Shown here: positions 11,749 through 24,186 of the stretch, in pieces
Layout of the letters: each line of letters begins with the position of its first letter
How positions within the stretch are numbered: the first letter of the stretch is position 1
Notes under the pieces: generated by a model
What the model saw: only the letters and a program-made list of their open reading frames with translations
What the model was told of the DNA's origin: nothing
The model's database searches: none
Assembly: GCA_019918135.1 (NCBI GenBank)
Contig: WBZZ01007004.1
Coordinates: 28,501 to 92,500, forward strand
From: Paulinella micropora
Taxonomy: Eukaryota > Cercozoa > Imbricatea > Euglyphida > Paulinellidae
Direction of reading: 5' to 3'
DNA length: 64,000 nucleotides
Made by a program: the position numbers and the translations under genes

Positions 11749-12826
11749 ATGTCGACAGAGACCGCCGAAGTGAGTGAATTCTCGGAGGCAGAACAAAGAA
11801 GAGAAGAAGAAGGAGCAGGGGGAGCAGGAGGAAAAGGATTGAATGAAGGAGGAGGAGGAGGAGGAGATGAAGGAATAGGAGGAGTAGGAGGACGAGGAGG
11901 AGGAGGAGATGAAGGAGTAGGAGGAGGAGTAGAAGAGGGCTGTGATGATGAAGGAAGATATGGAGGAGACGAAGATGAAGGAGGATTTGAACAAGAAGAG
12001 ACTGGAGGAGGAGGAGCATATGGTAATCCCTTACCACCTGCCTACACGGGAGGAGGAGGACGAAAAATGTTCGACTTGATTCATAGTGATGATCACAGTG
12101 GAGGAACAACAGTGGGTGCAAGACCACTATGACCTCACTAAAAAAGAGTTTGATAACAAGATGGGGGTAGAGAAGGATACATATGTGTGGATCCCTCAGG
12201 ATCAAAGAAGAGAGAAAAGTCTTGCTAAAAAGGATGTCTATATCCTATTATCAAACACAGCACAGCTCCTCTGCAAACTGGTCTCTGATCCAGAAAAGAG
12301 AAAGAAGATACAGCATATCAAGTTTGGGGACACACACACCCACCTTGAATTACTCGATGCTATCTTTGGGGTGTACACTCAAACCCTGATTTGGGAACGT
12401 TCATACGGCCCACGATGTGAGTGTTACCTCCAGTACACAAACCCAAGAGCAACGGCCAGATTCCTCGCGACTGGTCAGGAGGCAGTCGATGTAACAAAAA
12501 TGAAGACCAATCTGGGTTCGAAAAACTCGAGTGGCATATTTCATTTTTTTACGATGGAAATGAAGGCCTTGGAGGAGGGGAATGCAGAGATGGAAAAAAG
12601 CATTAAGGCAGCAGGAGAAACTCATCCTGTGATTGATGAGTTAGAGAAGACCGACAGAGTTCTAACCAAGATCAGACTGTTGATGGGTGCGTTACTGCAT
12701 AAGGAGGCATGGAAGAGATTGATTCCTACCAAGGATCACTCTGTCCTTAAATCACTTAGTAACGCACCACCGGTCGCCAATAAAGCAGGTGTTGACCAAT
12801 ATGTGGAGAAATATAATTTTCTCTGA
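11749..12826 (+). pseudogene. gag-like region, N-terminal part (frameshifted)
   Basis: ATG at 11749 opens a 127-codon frame rich in Gly, Glu and Asp (about residues 15-110). The coding signal then moves to another frame from about 12086 to a TGA at 12826. That second part (KKEFDNKMGVEK...YVEKYNFL) is a helical, charged sequence of about 245 residues. It has no recognisable capsid motif or zinc knuckle. Assignment to gag rests on its place between LTR leader and pol. The frame change near 12065-12110 may be a mutation or programmed; given the stops downstream, mutation is likelier. Confidence 0.6.
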
Positions 12827-12837
12827 TCTGCTTCTGA

Positions 12838-13730
12838 ATTGGTGGCCTTTATCACTCATGCTCAAAGCTGGTGATATCTGAGAGGAAGAAGGCGAAAGAG
12901 AATGAGGAGTTCGAGAAGACGATGAGACTGGAGAGAATGAAAACAAAAGTGAGTGGTGCAAAGGCACACCCTCCGACATATTTGACCCCACCAGCTCCTG
13001 CCCCACCAGCCCCTGCACCCCCGGGCTCAACTACGGTGGTGGTCACAAACACTGAGAAGAAGGACAGACAGAACATCATAAATGCCTTCAAGGGGAAGAA
13101 AGAAGGAGTGGCAAGTCTCATGCTATATGCCAAGACGAGCTCAGACAAAGACTCTGATGCTTCGCTTTTGAGCAAGCTCAAAGAGATCATGCCTGCATGA
13201 AGGCTTTTCCTTGCGACGAAACCCAGGAATACGAGGCCCTTGTTACTGTTTTTGACCAATCTCTAGTCTCGGAGGGATTTGATCTGACACAGTACAAGTT
13301 TTTGAGAAAGAAGGAGGAGATTAAGAGAAACAATGCAACAGGCCTAGACGCTCAGTGTGAACTGGCGGTGGCCACACTCATTTCATATTTTCAATCTCAT
13401 GGATACCAGCATCTCTGCACTGGTACTCTCATAGGATTTGAAATCTTTGAGACAGTGGCGATGAGTTTGAGGATTGCTGTTGGCTTGGCGGCGACCCTTA
13501 CGGAGGTAGTTTCCTCCTATGTGCTATTCTATGGCCGCAAGTCGAACATCCTCTATTTCTTCTCGGCGTTACACACAGTTAACCCGAGTAAGCTTACTCA
13601 GCTCATACAGCAATGCTCGACGTTTAGCTCAGTGAAGTCCAAGAACTTCCTCGATGCACACCTGTTCGAAAATACGGTTCAAAGCGTTGCTCCGTCAGCA
13701 CTGTTTCAAGAAGTGATGAGTGCATGCTGA
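12838..13730 (+). pseudogene. gag-like region, C-terminal part
   Basis: One open frame (12838-13200) encodes a charged segment and a Pro/Ala linker (PPAPAPPAPAPPG) and ends LSKLKEIMPA. A second frame starts at the overlapping ATGA at 13197 and runs to 13730 (177 codons), with a possible hydrophobic helix ETVAMSLRIAVGLAATL. I do not recognise either. They probably complete the gag or an accessory product of the retroelement. No aspartic protease motif (D-T/S-G) was found here. Confidence 0.45.
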
Positions 13731-13920
13731 ATCCCAAGTGTGCACTGTCACAGTTCCGACATGCCATTAGGACAAAAAGTCTATTGATGACTTAATCGAG
13801 AAGCGAAAGGAGGAGATTATATGTGTCGCACAAAGAAGCCCGTCGTTGGCGAGATTCGCGGAAGGAGTAGGAACAGATGTCCATATTACTAACGGATACT
13901 GTTTCCATGCGAAAGCATGA

Positions 13921-16900
13921 GAAGAAAAAAGGGAGGCGTTTGTACCAAGGAGAACGGGGCGAATCCCGGATACTCCACCAGAAACTATTAAAAGTTTTAT
14001 GACTGATTTCTGGGGTGAGGAGCCGACGTGGCAGCGTTCACTGTCTGAAGTGAAGAAATGCTTACGGACTTTATTCGAAAATAATAAGCCGTATACTATT
14101 ATCCTGCCATATAATGAGAAGGCGATATGGGCGCAGGAAATAAGGGACCGGCTTATTGATCATCCTACACCGGTACCCTCTCGCAAGCAACAGCTAGTGG
14201 TGGCTTGTCGTATGGGAACTCGTGAGCAGAGCAGTGCATACAAGCGGAAGCTCAGAGACCTCGACAAGTTGAAATTGATACCGCAAGCATTCACATACTT
14301 TGATGGTTTTTACACCCGTAAAGCTCCATTGCAATACGCGAGACTCATTGACATGCTGGTGGAGCTCGGTAAAGATGATGAGCCGGACACGGTCACGTAT
14401 GAAAAGACGGGCCTAGATGATGTCTCGGAAGAGGACTTAGGCTTGGAGGAGGACAGAGAACCCCTCAAGCAACATAAGCAGATGTCTGATGAAGATTTTC
14501 AAGAGGCGGCGCGGAAAATATTGGAAGAAGGAGTAGGCACGGAGACGGAGAAGGAGCTTTTAAAAGCCAAATTAGAGGCGAACAAGGAAATTTTTGACCC
14601 TCCACATGCAGGTGGTGTCAAGCCTGAAGATTTCACTGCGGTTATTTACAAAATACCGGGTGCGGAGCCGTCACAGGCACCACGAAGGGCGAATTTGAGT
14701 ATACATGAGGCGAAGATAGCGGAGGAGCTACCAAGACAGCTGCTCAATGAGGACTTTATTGAGAGATCAAAATCTCCAATAGTCTCACAATCGAGAATAG
14801 TGCCGAAGCCAGGAGGAGAATGGCGCCTGACAGTTAACTATGCTCGTGTTAACAAGGTGCTGGAGGAAGAGAGAAATCCTCTCCCGACATTAGAAGAAGG
14901 AAGGAGAGTACTGCGGAATGCAAAATTCTATTCGGTCATTGACCTTAAGAATGGCTTCTGGCAGATACCACTGGAGGAAAAGTCCAGATGGCTGACGGCG
15001 TTTGTGGTGGGTATGGAAATATACCAATGGAAAGTGCTTCCGATGGGCCTCAAGCAAGCCCCAGGACTTTTCCAGAAGGCGATGCAGAAGATGTTGAGCA
15101 GTCAGTACGATGATTTGTCTGACGGAGGCTTTATGAGAAGGCGGGGACAGAAGGCGGGAGAATATGCATTTTGCTACATCGATGACATTATCGTATACTC
15201 TAACACAATGGAGGAGCATATCGATCATTTGTCCGATATATTCAGGCGCATCGGAGCTTTTGGCCTGAAGTGCAATCTAAAGAAGTGTCAACTTGCCAAG
15301 ACGAGTGTGACATACTTAGGGTACGAGATCTCCCATAATCGAGTCTCGATATCCAAAGAGAAGAGGGAGGAGATTATGAATCGACCGATACCGAAGAACC
15401 GCACTGAATTGCACTCATTCCTTGCGATGGCGTAATACTATAGCCAGTTTATACCCGATTGGGGTGCAACACGGGCTAAAGTGGAGAAAATCATAGATTT
15501 TGGAGACTTTGAGAAGTGGGACGAAGAGGCTTTGCAAGCGTTTCATGCGCTCAAAGATCTCATTTACAAAGACCCGAAAGACGGAGGACTGGTGTTAACG
15601 ATGCCCGACTTTACGAAACAATTCGTAGTCGATACAGACGCATCTAAGTTTGCGATTGGGGCTGTATTACAACAAGAGGATGAGGAGAAGAAATTACGCC
15701 CAATCATGTTTATTAGTAGGAAGTTGTGTGCGGCGGAGAGAAACTATTGCACAAGGCAAAGAGAGGCGTTGGCGGTAGTATGGGCCCTCAAGAGGCTCAG
15801 AGAGTATTTGTGGGGAGGACCTCAATTTACTGTCAGAACTGATCATCATAACCTGTTATGGTTGATGAATCATGAACAGACTGGACGGCTGGCGCGGTGG
15901 CAAGCGTTCTTGTCTTGTTTCGATTTTACAATGGTCCATCTACCGGGAAAGTGAAATGTGGTCGCTGATAGCCTCTCTAGGCTAGAGTTTAACTCAGAAT
16001 TATCGGCGTTGGTGTCCACGGTGGAGATGGAAGACTTGTCCACTGACAAGGTGTATGAGGTCAGCCACATTGAGGCGATGGAGATGGCGAGTGGAGTCCG
16101 ATATGACCGCACAGGTCTACGGTACAGTCCACAAGGCCCGGATCACGGGATATGTTGTGAGCTACATACCCAGGAGGACGCTGAGTGGTCCTATGAGGTA
16201 TATGAGAATGCGAAGGCGAACATAAGAGAGGAAGAGGAGACGCAGGAAGTTTATGCGGAGCCTCCTCAAGAGCGGAGAAGTGACCTAGACGATGACCCGG
16301 AAAGAATCGGGATACGGCTAGAAGATGGTACTATCCATATAGCCTCGCCTACCGCGTGGAGGCAACAACAGGCTCAAGATCCGGAGTTTAAGGAACTCAT
16401 ACAGTTATACCAGAACCCGGATGAGCTGAAGATGACGAAAGCGATCAAAGATCAGATGAAGGAGATAAGATGGAGAGATGGTCTACTGTGGTACAAGGGC
16501 CTTCATGGTCGCTATGCGTCACAGCCGGACAAATGGACCCTTTGGGTACCGGAGAGTCTGAGACGATTTATATTTGTCGCAGCCCACCATTGCCCACTTT
16601 TGGCGCATCCGGGTCGACAACGAACTCACATGTTCGTAGCGAGGCGATTCTGGTGGAAGAAGATGAAGGAGGAGATAGATCAGGCGGTGGATGCATGCAT
16701 CCCGTGCAAGATAAACAAAACACCACTGAAGGCAAATTTCGGCCTGATTGGCGAATTTCCTCTTCATGCGGTGATGTTTGAGTTTATACACATTGATCAT
16801 GTGGGACCTTTCCCAGAATCGAAGGATGGTTACAAATACCTCCTTACGGCTATTGACAGAGCCACCAACTATGTGTGGATCATCCCTGTCAAAGACGTTA

Positions 16901-18513
16901 CCGGCAAGACGACGGCCGAGGCGCTGATCGATAGAATCATCTCACAGATCGGAGTACCAAGAAAGATATGTTCTGATCGCGGCTCGGACTTTAATAACGA
17001 GGTCATCGACAAACTATCTAAGTATTACGGGATGAAATGGCAATATGTTACTGCCTATAACCCGCGAGCAAATGGGAAAATCGAGCGGGTACACAGACCC
17101 CTCAAAGCCTCACTAAAGATGTATTGCACGAAGAAGGAGAATCAAAGAGCATGGGTCGAGGCAGCACCATCATTTGCGTTTGCAATGAACTGTCTACCCT
17201 CTACGGCGTTAGGAGGCTCGAAGAGCTCAATCTCGCCATATCAGTTAGTATATGAGCGTGAGCCTGATATCCCGACTTCGCTCCTTCACCCAAAAGACAC
17301 TTGGGCGGATGCGGATGAGTTGTTTGGGATGAGACTTAGAGTGAAGATGGAGGCGGAACAAATAGTCAGGGCGCATAGAGAGGCGGAGCGCCGAAAGACT
17401 GATGCTGAAGGGGTGCGACAAGCGCACTTGGATCAGATCAAGTTCCAGGTCGGGGATATTGTACTATTGTACCATCCTCAAGTCCCGAAGGGAGTCAGCT
17501 CTAAGCTGTTCACTCACTGGAAAGGACCTTATCAGATTATGGAACAGACGGGACCTCTGAACTACAAGATCAGGGGTAGAGGGAAGGTGCAAATTGTGCA
17601 TGTAAGAAGGCTGATTAAGTATGATCCCTTCTTACTGGAAGATGAATCCGTTGAGGAGGCGTTAAAACGGATGAAGGATGATTTCAAAGAGGTGCCGCCC
17701 ATCCACAAGGAGGCTGGCATAGACCAAGACGATGCTTATCGGGCACCGATAGCTGAGAAGGAGGAGAGTGAGGTGGACAGCAAGGAGAAGACTGACCTCA
17801 TAAGCGCGGTGGGGACTCAGTCCAAGTCTCCGCGAGAGCATAGCGGAAAGAAGGAGAAGATCACAGAGGCGCAGCTAAGGAGAGCGCGGAATGACCTTAT
17901 CAACGACCAACCGAGGAAGGCGATGAGGTCGATGAGATCAAAGGACGTCCACCAGGAGGAGGAGGGGACGGACACTGACCCAAACGCGGGCAACGTTGAG
18001 ATTGTCCATGAGCGATGGAAGGAAGGCGATGCGATAGCAACCATCGCATGGGTGAAAAATGTTTTCTATCTGATGAGACCAGCGGAACAACATGTCGCTG
18101 ATGACACTCTCTCAGACTTATACTTGATGCGGGTCGTGGCGGTCCCACGACAGATGCGTGTCACACGGACACTCAAAATATCATCAGCCGCAAAAATAGT
18201 ACAACCGATACTCCAGTTTTGGAGAAGTATGGACCCGGTTGAGGATCCAAAGGCAAGACATTATCTGCCAGTATATAAAGACACAAAAAGTCTCGAGACA
18301 TGGGATGATACAATTACTCCCAGAGACAAGGATTACACTGCGTGGACCATTCAGACACTGCCAAGAGGAGTGCTTGATGTCCCTTTTGAATTATCGTTGG
18401 GCGGAATCCCTAATAAGATCTGGGACATTCTCGAACAGTCAAAGTTCGATCTGACTTTTGTTGGTGGTCCTCCACCAGGCAAAGAAATCCGCGCCAGACG
18501 ACGAAGGCAGTGA
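13921..18513 (+). pseudogene. pol: gypsy-type pol polyprotein (RT, RNase H, integrase) with two in-frame stops
   Basis: One frame is open from 13921; the first ATG is 13999. Stops occur at 15433 (TAA) and 15952 (TGA), and the frame then stays open to 18513. Reverse transcriptase (about 14770-15430) shows DLKNGFWQIPL, LPMGLKQAPGLFQ and the catalytic YIDD in CYIDDIIVYS. RNase H (about 15600-15920) starts VVDTDASKFAIGAVLQQ. The integrase has the HHCC zinc finger (about 16580-16710), a DDE core with HIDHVGPF, CSDRGSDFNNEV and NGKIERVHRPL (about 16780-17130), and a GPY/F module (HWKGPYQIM, about 17510). A C-terminal extension of about 290 residues is unrecognised. The two stops fall between otherwise perfect motifs, so they are point mutations in a dead copy. 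Confidence 0.93.
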
Positions 18514-19168
18514 CAAAGAAACTACTTTTCTTTATGCGTCTCAAACAAACTGATTGATTGCCCACGGCGTATCATGATTTGATCATGCATCATCAGTTAT
18601 CAATATGAATATTAAAAAGACTCAGTGATATAACTTGGCATTCGATCGCAACATACGAGTGCGAAAGGTCGATCGACGATGATACTACACCGTATACGGG
18701 GATCGCTAGTGTATTGAGCGATGGTGTTCCCGGGTATGACCCTTTCCAAGTCCTGGGATGATGTTCTCGAAAATGAAATGTTCTCTGAAACTTTCATTAA
18801 ATTATTTTTTACGATAGATTATATACTGTCGTACCTGAGCACGGTCAATCTCTACTTGTGTCGGTATATCGCAGGGTCGGGTACATACACCTCGACTTCG
18901 GATATAGCTATTAGGACTGGCCCCCTAATACTATATCATAGGATATCCGCCTTATACAAGGGTATGTCATTAAAAAAGACAATGTACTTACGATCTCCCT
19001 GTGAATAATAATAATAATAATGATAATAATAGTGCTTCTCTGTCAATGGCTGATGCATTTCTGCACATGCGCCTCCATCGTCTCACCCGTGAGGGGAGTA
19101 CGAAGAATTGACGATAAGCTCTAATGGCACCCCCGCAAGGGCAGTTCCAACACTTCCAGACGGGCCGG

Positions 19169-19233
<65 letters not shown>

Positions 19234-19564
19234 TAAGAAGAAGAAGGAGATCAAAGGAGGATTCGTACTACAGCACCACGTTGCTTGTATTTTTTTATTA
19301 ATAGTACGTTTGTTCTCGACATACTGCCGAGAAAAAAAAATAGAAAAAAAAAAGAGATTGAGGGGAAGGAGTTCAAAAATCTACAATAATGGCTGGAGAA
19401 TCCGCTTTGACGTGCCGTATGAGGATATATTTATCGTCTTTTAGCGTCTATCCGTGGGTCGATGCGCTGTGTGGCATGACTCCATAGCGCATACTATTTG
19501 CAGAAAGAAATCAGAAGGTGTATGACGAAAATGCTATTTCTGTCATAAAATCGGGAGGGGGTAC
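18514..19564 (+). other. Retrotransposon 3' noncoding region with (AAT)n microsatellite and polypurine tract
   Basis: About 1.05 kb between pol and the 3' LTR. An (AAT)n run lies at 19171-19230 and a shorter one near 19006-19030. The bases before the 3' LTR (AAAATCGGGAGGGGG at about 19546-19561) suit a plus-strand primer (polypurine tract). No gene was recognised. Confidence 0.65.
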
Positions 19565-19802
19565 TGTAGGCATCACCCCCCGGATAGCCGGTAAAAAGTA
19601 CCTTTTCCTGGTGACAGGTGCACCAGCTTGTTTTTCAGTGTTATTTGTCCGGATTGGACCTGATGCCATTTTATTCCTGGTCTGTTGCCGTTTTCCTTTT
19701 TGGCTTCACTGAGCTAATATAACGAGACATCATTCTCATCTTTTGAGGACTGTGTTTGGTTGTATTACCGACTTTTTACAAGCTATCGTTGGGGGCATTA
19801 CA
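19565..19802 (+). repeat. 3' LTR of the gypsy-like element
   Basis: Direct repeat of 10726-10962, starting TGTAGGCATC and ending GGGGGCATTACA. It is followed by the GATG target duplication and then by the rest of the reverse-oriented solo LTR. That is why the right end looks like a palindrome of about 165-bp arms. Confidence 0.92.
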
Positions 19803-19973
19803 GATGTCTCGTTATATCAGCTCAGTGAAGCCAAAAAGGAAAACGGCAACAGACCAGGAATAAAATAGCATCAGGTCCAATCCGGACAAATAATATTGAA
19901 AAACAAGCTGGTGCACCTGTCACCAGGAAAAGGTACTTTTTACCGGCTATCCGGGGGGTGATGCCTACAATAG

Positions 19974-20176
19974 AGGGAAACATCGTTATGGCGGTGTCCT
20001 CATTTTTTCAATTAAGTCCTTATTTTTTAATAAAGTCCTTTTTTTTGTAAGGATGGGGTAAATACTGAAATGCGGGCTGAGTAAGACTTGTGCGACAGAT
20101 AACCCCCCGCAAAGCGATAGGAATGATTGTAAAGGGCGTATGAGGCTTGTATCAACCGCGCGGGAGAATTTAATTT
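19974..20176. repeat. Left TIR of element A, inner part
   Basis: Continues the TIR after the retroelement insertion. It matches ~41551-41740 in inverse orientation, including CATCGTTATGGCGGTGTC, GTAAGGATGGGGTAAATAC and CGCGCGGGAGAATTTAATTTA. The match stops shortly before the first gene of A. Confidence 0.9.
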
Positions 20177-20217
20177 AAAGTTTAAAGTTAAGTAATGTAA
20201 TCTATAAGACCACGACA

Positions 20218-20490
20218 ATGGCACCACCAAGAAAGTATTTTACAGAGGAGGAGAGAAAGGCGGCACATAGAGTATCTGCGAGGAAATATGCGAGGAATAA
20301 ACCGCAGGTATATCGTGACGTGAGTAAACGATACTATGATGAAAATAGAGCAGTTATATTACAAAAGAAAAAATCAAAAAGAAAATCTGTTAAAGATAAC
20401 AATAGTCTTATACATATAATACATAAGACAATGGCGGAAACAAATGGCGAAGACAATGACAAAAGCACGGATAATACAAGTATTATCTGA
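20218..20490 (+). CDS. Small basic protein, 'EERKKAH...YY..N' family (A copy)
   Basis: 90 residues and strongly basic. The first 60 residues resemble the element B protein at 62335-62553: P-RKY-TEEERK-AH--S--KYA--P--YR--SK-YY--N. Related basic segments with Y-x4-N-K repeats occur next to GIY-YIG or zinc-finger parts in algal giant viruses and PLVs (family knowledge). The last 30 residues have no B counterpart and overlap the next gene, so the true end may be changed by mutation. A nucleic-acid-binding role is inferred only from charge. Confidence 0.7.
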   Translation: MAPPRKYFTEEERKAAHRVSARKYARNKPQVYRDVSKRYYDENRAVILQKKKSKRKSVKDNNSLIHIIHKTMAETNGEDNDKSTDNTSII

Positions 20491-21542
20491 AGTCCAACCA
20501 GACAAAGGAATGTGGAAACCGGCTGACATTGAAATGTGCGGTAAATTAAACAACATAAACAACATAGACAGATGCTTATGTAATAAGCCAATTACACGGG
20601 CTTATCCATACTACTTGGGGGAATATATAGTTTATGTGGGTGAGGCATGTTCATACAATCATTTTTATAAAGTTAGGAACGGCCAAAATGACGATGGATT
20701 AGAATACATGGAACCGCGACCGTGTGGGATATGTGGCAATATGATAGGAGGGGGTGTTCATACTTTACAATCGGCGCAGTATATGTGTTATTACAAACGT
20801 GAGATACCTCCCGCTTCAAGCCGCGATTAAACAATTAAAACAAGAATATAACAGTTTTAAAGCAAAATACAATATTAAATTTGATGAAAATTATGATTTG
20901 GCAATAGGTAAGGCAGAACATACATTGGAAGAATTTATAAAAATAGTATACAGAAAGATTAATAGAGAGGATAAAGAAGCGAATAAGAATGAGCCACTGA
21001 TAGTTGAAGGTGAAGGTAAGTTACTCATAAAATCTAACGGCAGGAAAGTCCGTGAGATGGGCGAAATATCGACACTCATTGATACTATTAAACAAAAATT
21101 TGAACAAACGACGACTGACAAGATTTATGAACTAATGGATGAATGGGAGCGGCTTTTAAAAGAAGATAAGTATATGGAAGGTGAACGGGTAATCGAGCAA
21201 GTGGCTAAGGCTAAGGCTAAGGCAGAAGAAGAAAAATTCAAGAAACAGGGGGCAAAGACTATTTCTAACATAACAAAATACTTTATTGAAAAAAAGTATA
21301 AGCAACACGTAGCGACTGGATGGAATAAGGAGTTTAAAGTAATTATCGCGCAGTTTATGGAGTTAAACAACAGAGACCATTATGTATTTTACATCTTGGA
21401 TGGGACACATGCGCAAAGTACTGAAGTGGCAAGAGAGATGAGTAAGAATATAAAAGGCACATATAACCCCATATGGCGTGATGACAAGAATAACCGATAT
21501 AAACTAACATTGAAAAAGATGACTTTACAAGTCAAGTCATAA
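20444..21542 (+). pseudogene. Zinc-binding / coiled-coil accessory protein, frameshifted
   Basis: The first frame (20444-20830) has cysteine pairs CLCNKPI and CGICG separated by YLGEYIVYVGEAC, the pattern of a small treble-clef-like zinc site. From about 20790 the coding signal moves to another frame. That frame runs to 21542 as a Lys/Glu-rich helical protein ending KLTLKKMTLQVKS. The two parts probably formed one protein of about 360 residues, but two genes are possible. I do not recognise a defined family, and no copy exists in B. Confidence 0.55.
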
Positions 21543-21845
21543 AATATAACACTTACATATTGATGATACAATCTATTACAAATAAGTGTAAAACGACGGG
21601 AAACCCTTATACATTCATCAAGAAAGTCAAAACACCCGAATTAATCTCTATGTGAAGGCTGGTTGGACTTGAGCAGACAAATTATTTTTTTTTTCGTTCT
21701 GTTGAGTGTTCTTAATGATTTAATTCATGTTAAAGATTAGCCCTATGTATATTATAATTAAGGAAACTCAGAAGCATAATTACGCGAGACAAAAAAAATA
21801 AATGCAAAAAAATATGGACGTCGCTGCGGCACTGAATACTAAGTT
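21543..21845. other. Intergenic, nothing recognised
   Basis: About 300 bp of AT-rich sequence before the polymerase gene. Only short frames with no similarity are present, and no clear hairpin or promoter. Confidence 0.5.
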
Positions 21846-24143
21846 ATGACGAAGGATGAAGTATTTAACGCCACTAAATTAGCCTATATTATTCATAATT
21901 TTGAAGATTACAAAAAAACAATTAAGATGGAGACAACGATACGATGAAATTGATCCATTTACATTGAATAAAAAATATCTTCAAAACTCTCTCAACGATA
22001 AAATAGTTGTTAATTATAGACAAAATGAAGGAAAAGGAAGGTTTTGCGCGGTTGGCTCATTATCTTTACAAAATATCCCGCGCGAGATACGCCACACAAT
22101 CGCCAGTGATTACTACGTTGATATCGACATGGTAAATGCTCACCCAGTTATTCTACTGCACTTATGTCAAAAGTTTAATTTCGAATGTAAATATCTGAAA
22201 CCGTACGTGAAAAATAGAGAGAAGGCTATTGACATGTTGATGAAACTCATAATAAGTGAAGGGGGTAAGGAAGTGGCCATAGACAGAGACAAGGCTAAAC
22301 AGATCTATCTGTCGCTTATCAATGGCGGAAATAAAGATTATAACTCTTTGACGAAAAAGCTAAAGTTTCTGACTAATTTCAAACAAGAAATGATAACTTT
22401 ACACACTCAATTCGCGAACACTCATTTGGAAGATTTTGAACGAATTAAACAAAAGAGAATATCTAGGGGTGATAACTTCAACCATCAAGCCAGTTTCATG
22501 AATACACTTCTATGCGACATGGAAAATAGTATCTTACAAAAAATGCTCTCATATTTTGGAAATCCAAAGACCTGTGTCCTGTGCTTTGATGGGCTGGTGT
22601 TGGAGAAAAAAGATTATGATTTGGTAGGATGTTCGGCGGCAATCAAACAAGCATTATGCATTGATATGACACTCAAAATAAAAGATATGAACGAAGGCTT
22701 AACTATCCCCACAAACATAGCAACATATCATACACCGAGACTTAAATACTTTGGCGATTTAGACAATGTATATCTTGGAGATAGTGGCGACAACGTAGCA
22801 AGCATAGAAAGATTAACCGAATGGTTAAAATGTATAAACATAGTTTCTAGAGGTGGTGGGCAATGTGCGATGACTTTAAACCTTGATGTTGATGAAGAAA
22901 TGGGAGAAAAGACAGAGTATTATGTACAAGTTGACATAAGCGCTATGAAACATTTATTAGATTATGAATGTTATGTGCCTAACCCCGAATATGTAAAAGA
23001 ACTTAGTGATTTTAAAGAAACAAAAAACTTACCAAATGCGAAACAATGGTCATATACTCAATTCGGTGGGGATTTCATACATAAACAGATATTCAAGCGA
23101 AATGTGAAACGATACGACGACTTTATGTTTTACCCATATCTAAAACGAGTGGGCGTGCCGATCAAATATTCAAGCAAATTGAATTTATTCATGGGTTTTC
23201 CATTGGATAATGTGCCATTTGATAGTGTTTCAACAAAATACAACTTTGAAGAAAGCAATTTATACAAACATTTGAAAAAAGATTTCTTTACTGAGAGCGA
23301 AGGCGAATATAGCAACTTTTTAGACCAAATAGCAGTGATCCAGATGCCGAATAAGAACCGTGGTATAGGCCATTTATTCTTCTCGTGCCAGGGAACTGGT
23401 AAAGGATTGTTATCAAAGTTTATGGAACGACTTCTGGGCTCACAAAACCACATAGTACTTAAAGATTTAACCGCTATTTGGAAAAGTTTAATGTCGCATA
23501 TGCCAATAAAATATTGAAAGTATTCGAGGAGTTACAGGAAAAAAGTGGTGCCTTTACTAACAGTGATCTTCTTAAAAGTCAGATCTACCAAAAAGATGAA
23601 ATTGTTGAGCCCAAAGGAAGTAAGCAATACAAAGTAAAACATAAGTGCACGAAAAACCTGTGACGTGAAAAAACAAAACTGATGAACTTACTTCTACGGG
23701 TCCTACGAATGTCCCCAGCTACTTACTTTTGCAATCCAACACCTACAGCGAACACAAGCTCAACCTACAAGACCGAACAAAAGATGCATAATCTGCCCAA
23801 GGAGATTAAATTTATAATTGAATTTATTCAGACGCGATTTGACGAAGTTGAAAACAAAGAAATCAAGATAGATTCACAGTATCTATGTGAAAAATACAAA
23901 ACTTGGTACTCAGAAAGTGGAACCACCTTTCATAAAGGTGCTTTCTATATTCAACTTAGACACGCGGGGATTGATAAACCAAAACAATCGGGGAGTAAGA
24001 ATAATAGAAAATTTAGGTTTTCTATCAATATACATTCAATTAGAAATAATATGCGCGATTACATAAAAGATAACACATTCGATTTTGATTTTGGCTCTGG
24101 GGTAGATGAAGAAGGTGACGACGAGTTTCAATATTGGTCGTAA
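21846..24143 (+). pseudogene. TVpol-type DNA polymerase fused to SF3 helicase, broken
   Basis: This is the replication protein of many virophages, transpovirons and PLVs: a family A-like polymerase joined to a superfamily 3 helicase. ATG is at 21846; the frame shifts near 21900 and is then open to 23517. Polymerase motif A is DIDMVNAHPVILL, preceded by LSLQNIPREIR. Motif C appears as CVLCFDGLVLEK. The helicase Walker A is GTGKGLL (about 23390). Near 23490 the frame shifts, KILKVFEELQEKSG (Walker B region) follows, and a stop lies at 23661. The helicase middle is missing or scrambled. The C-terminal part (FDEVENKEIKIDSQYLCEKYKTWYSE) ends at 24143. Element B uses a different polymerase, so this is A's own replication module. 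Confidence 0.85.
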
Positions 24144-24186
24144 ATAAATAAAATACATAACTAATTTTTTTTGTAGTTAATATAGT

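Larger units (their letters stand above)
10726..19802 (+). mobile_element. Full-length Ty3/gypsy-like LTR retrotransposon, degenerate
   Basis: 9,077 bp with LTRs at 10726-10962 and 19565-19802, a target duplication GATG (10722-10725 and 19803-19806), a gag-like region, and a pol region in the order reverse transcriptase, RNase H, integrase. That order defines Ty3/gypsy rather than copia. The LTRs differ at about 14 of 238 positions by eye, so the insertion is old. In-frame stops in pol and frameshifts in gag make it non-autonomous now. Confidence 0.93.
10656..19969 (-). mobile_element. Solo LTR (reverse orientation) inserted in the left TIR of A, itself split by a full retrotransposon
   Basis: 10656-10725 joined to 19807-19969 is the reverse complement of the LTR described at 10726-10962, with ends TG...CA. 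It is flanked by ATAG (10652-10655 and 19970-19973). The empty site is preserved in the right TIR of A, where the reverse complement of about 41740-41760 reads AAATAGAGTGAAATATCG without an insert. So one element of this family integrated and recombined to a solo LTR, and later another copy inserted within it. Confidence 0.88.

Noticed and set aside
19565..19969. A foldback or MITE element at the right side of the retrotransposon
   Set aside because: The inverted repeat is explained by the 3' LTR lying next to the remainder of a reverse-oriented solo LTR.
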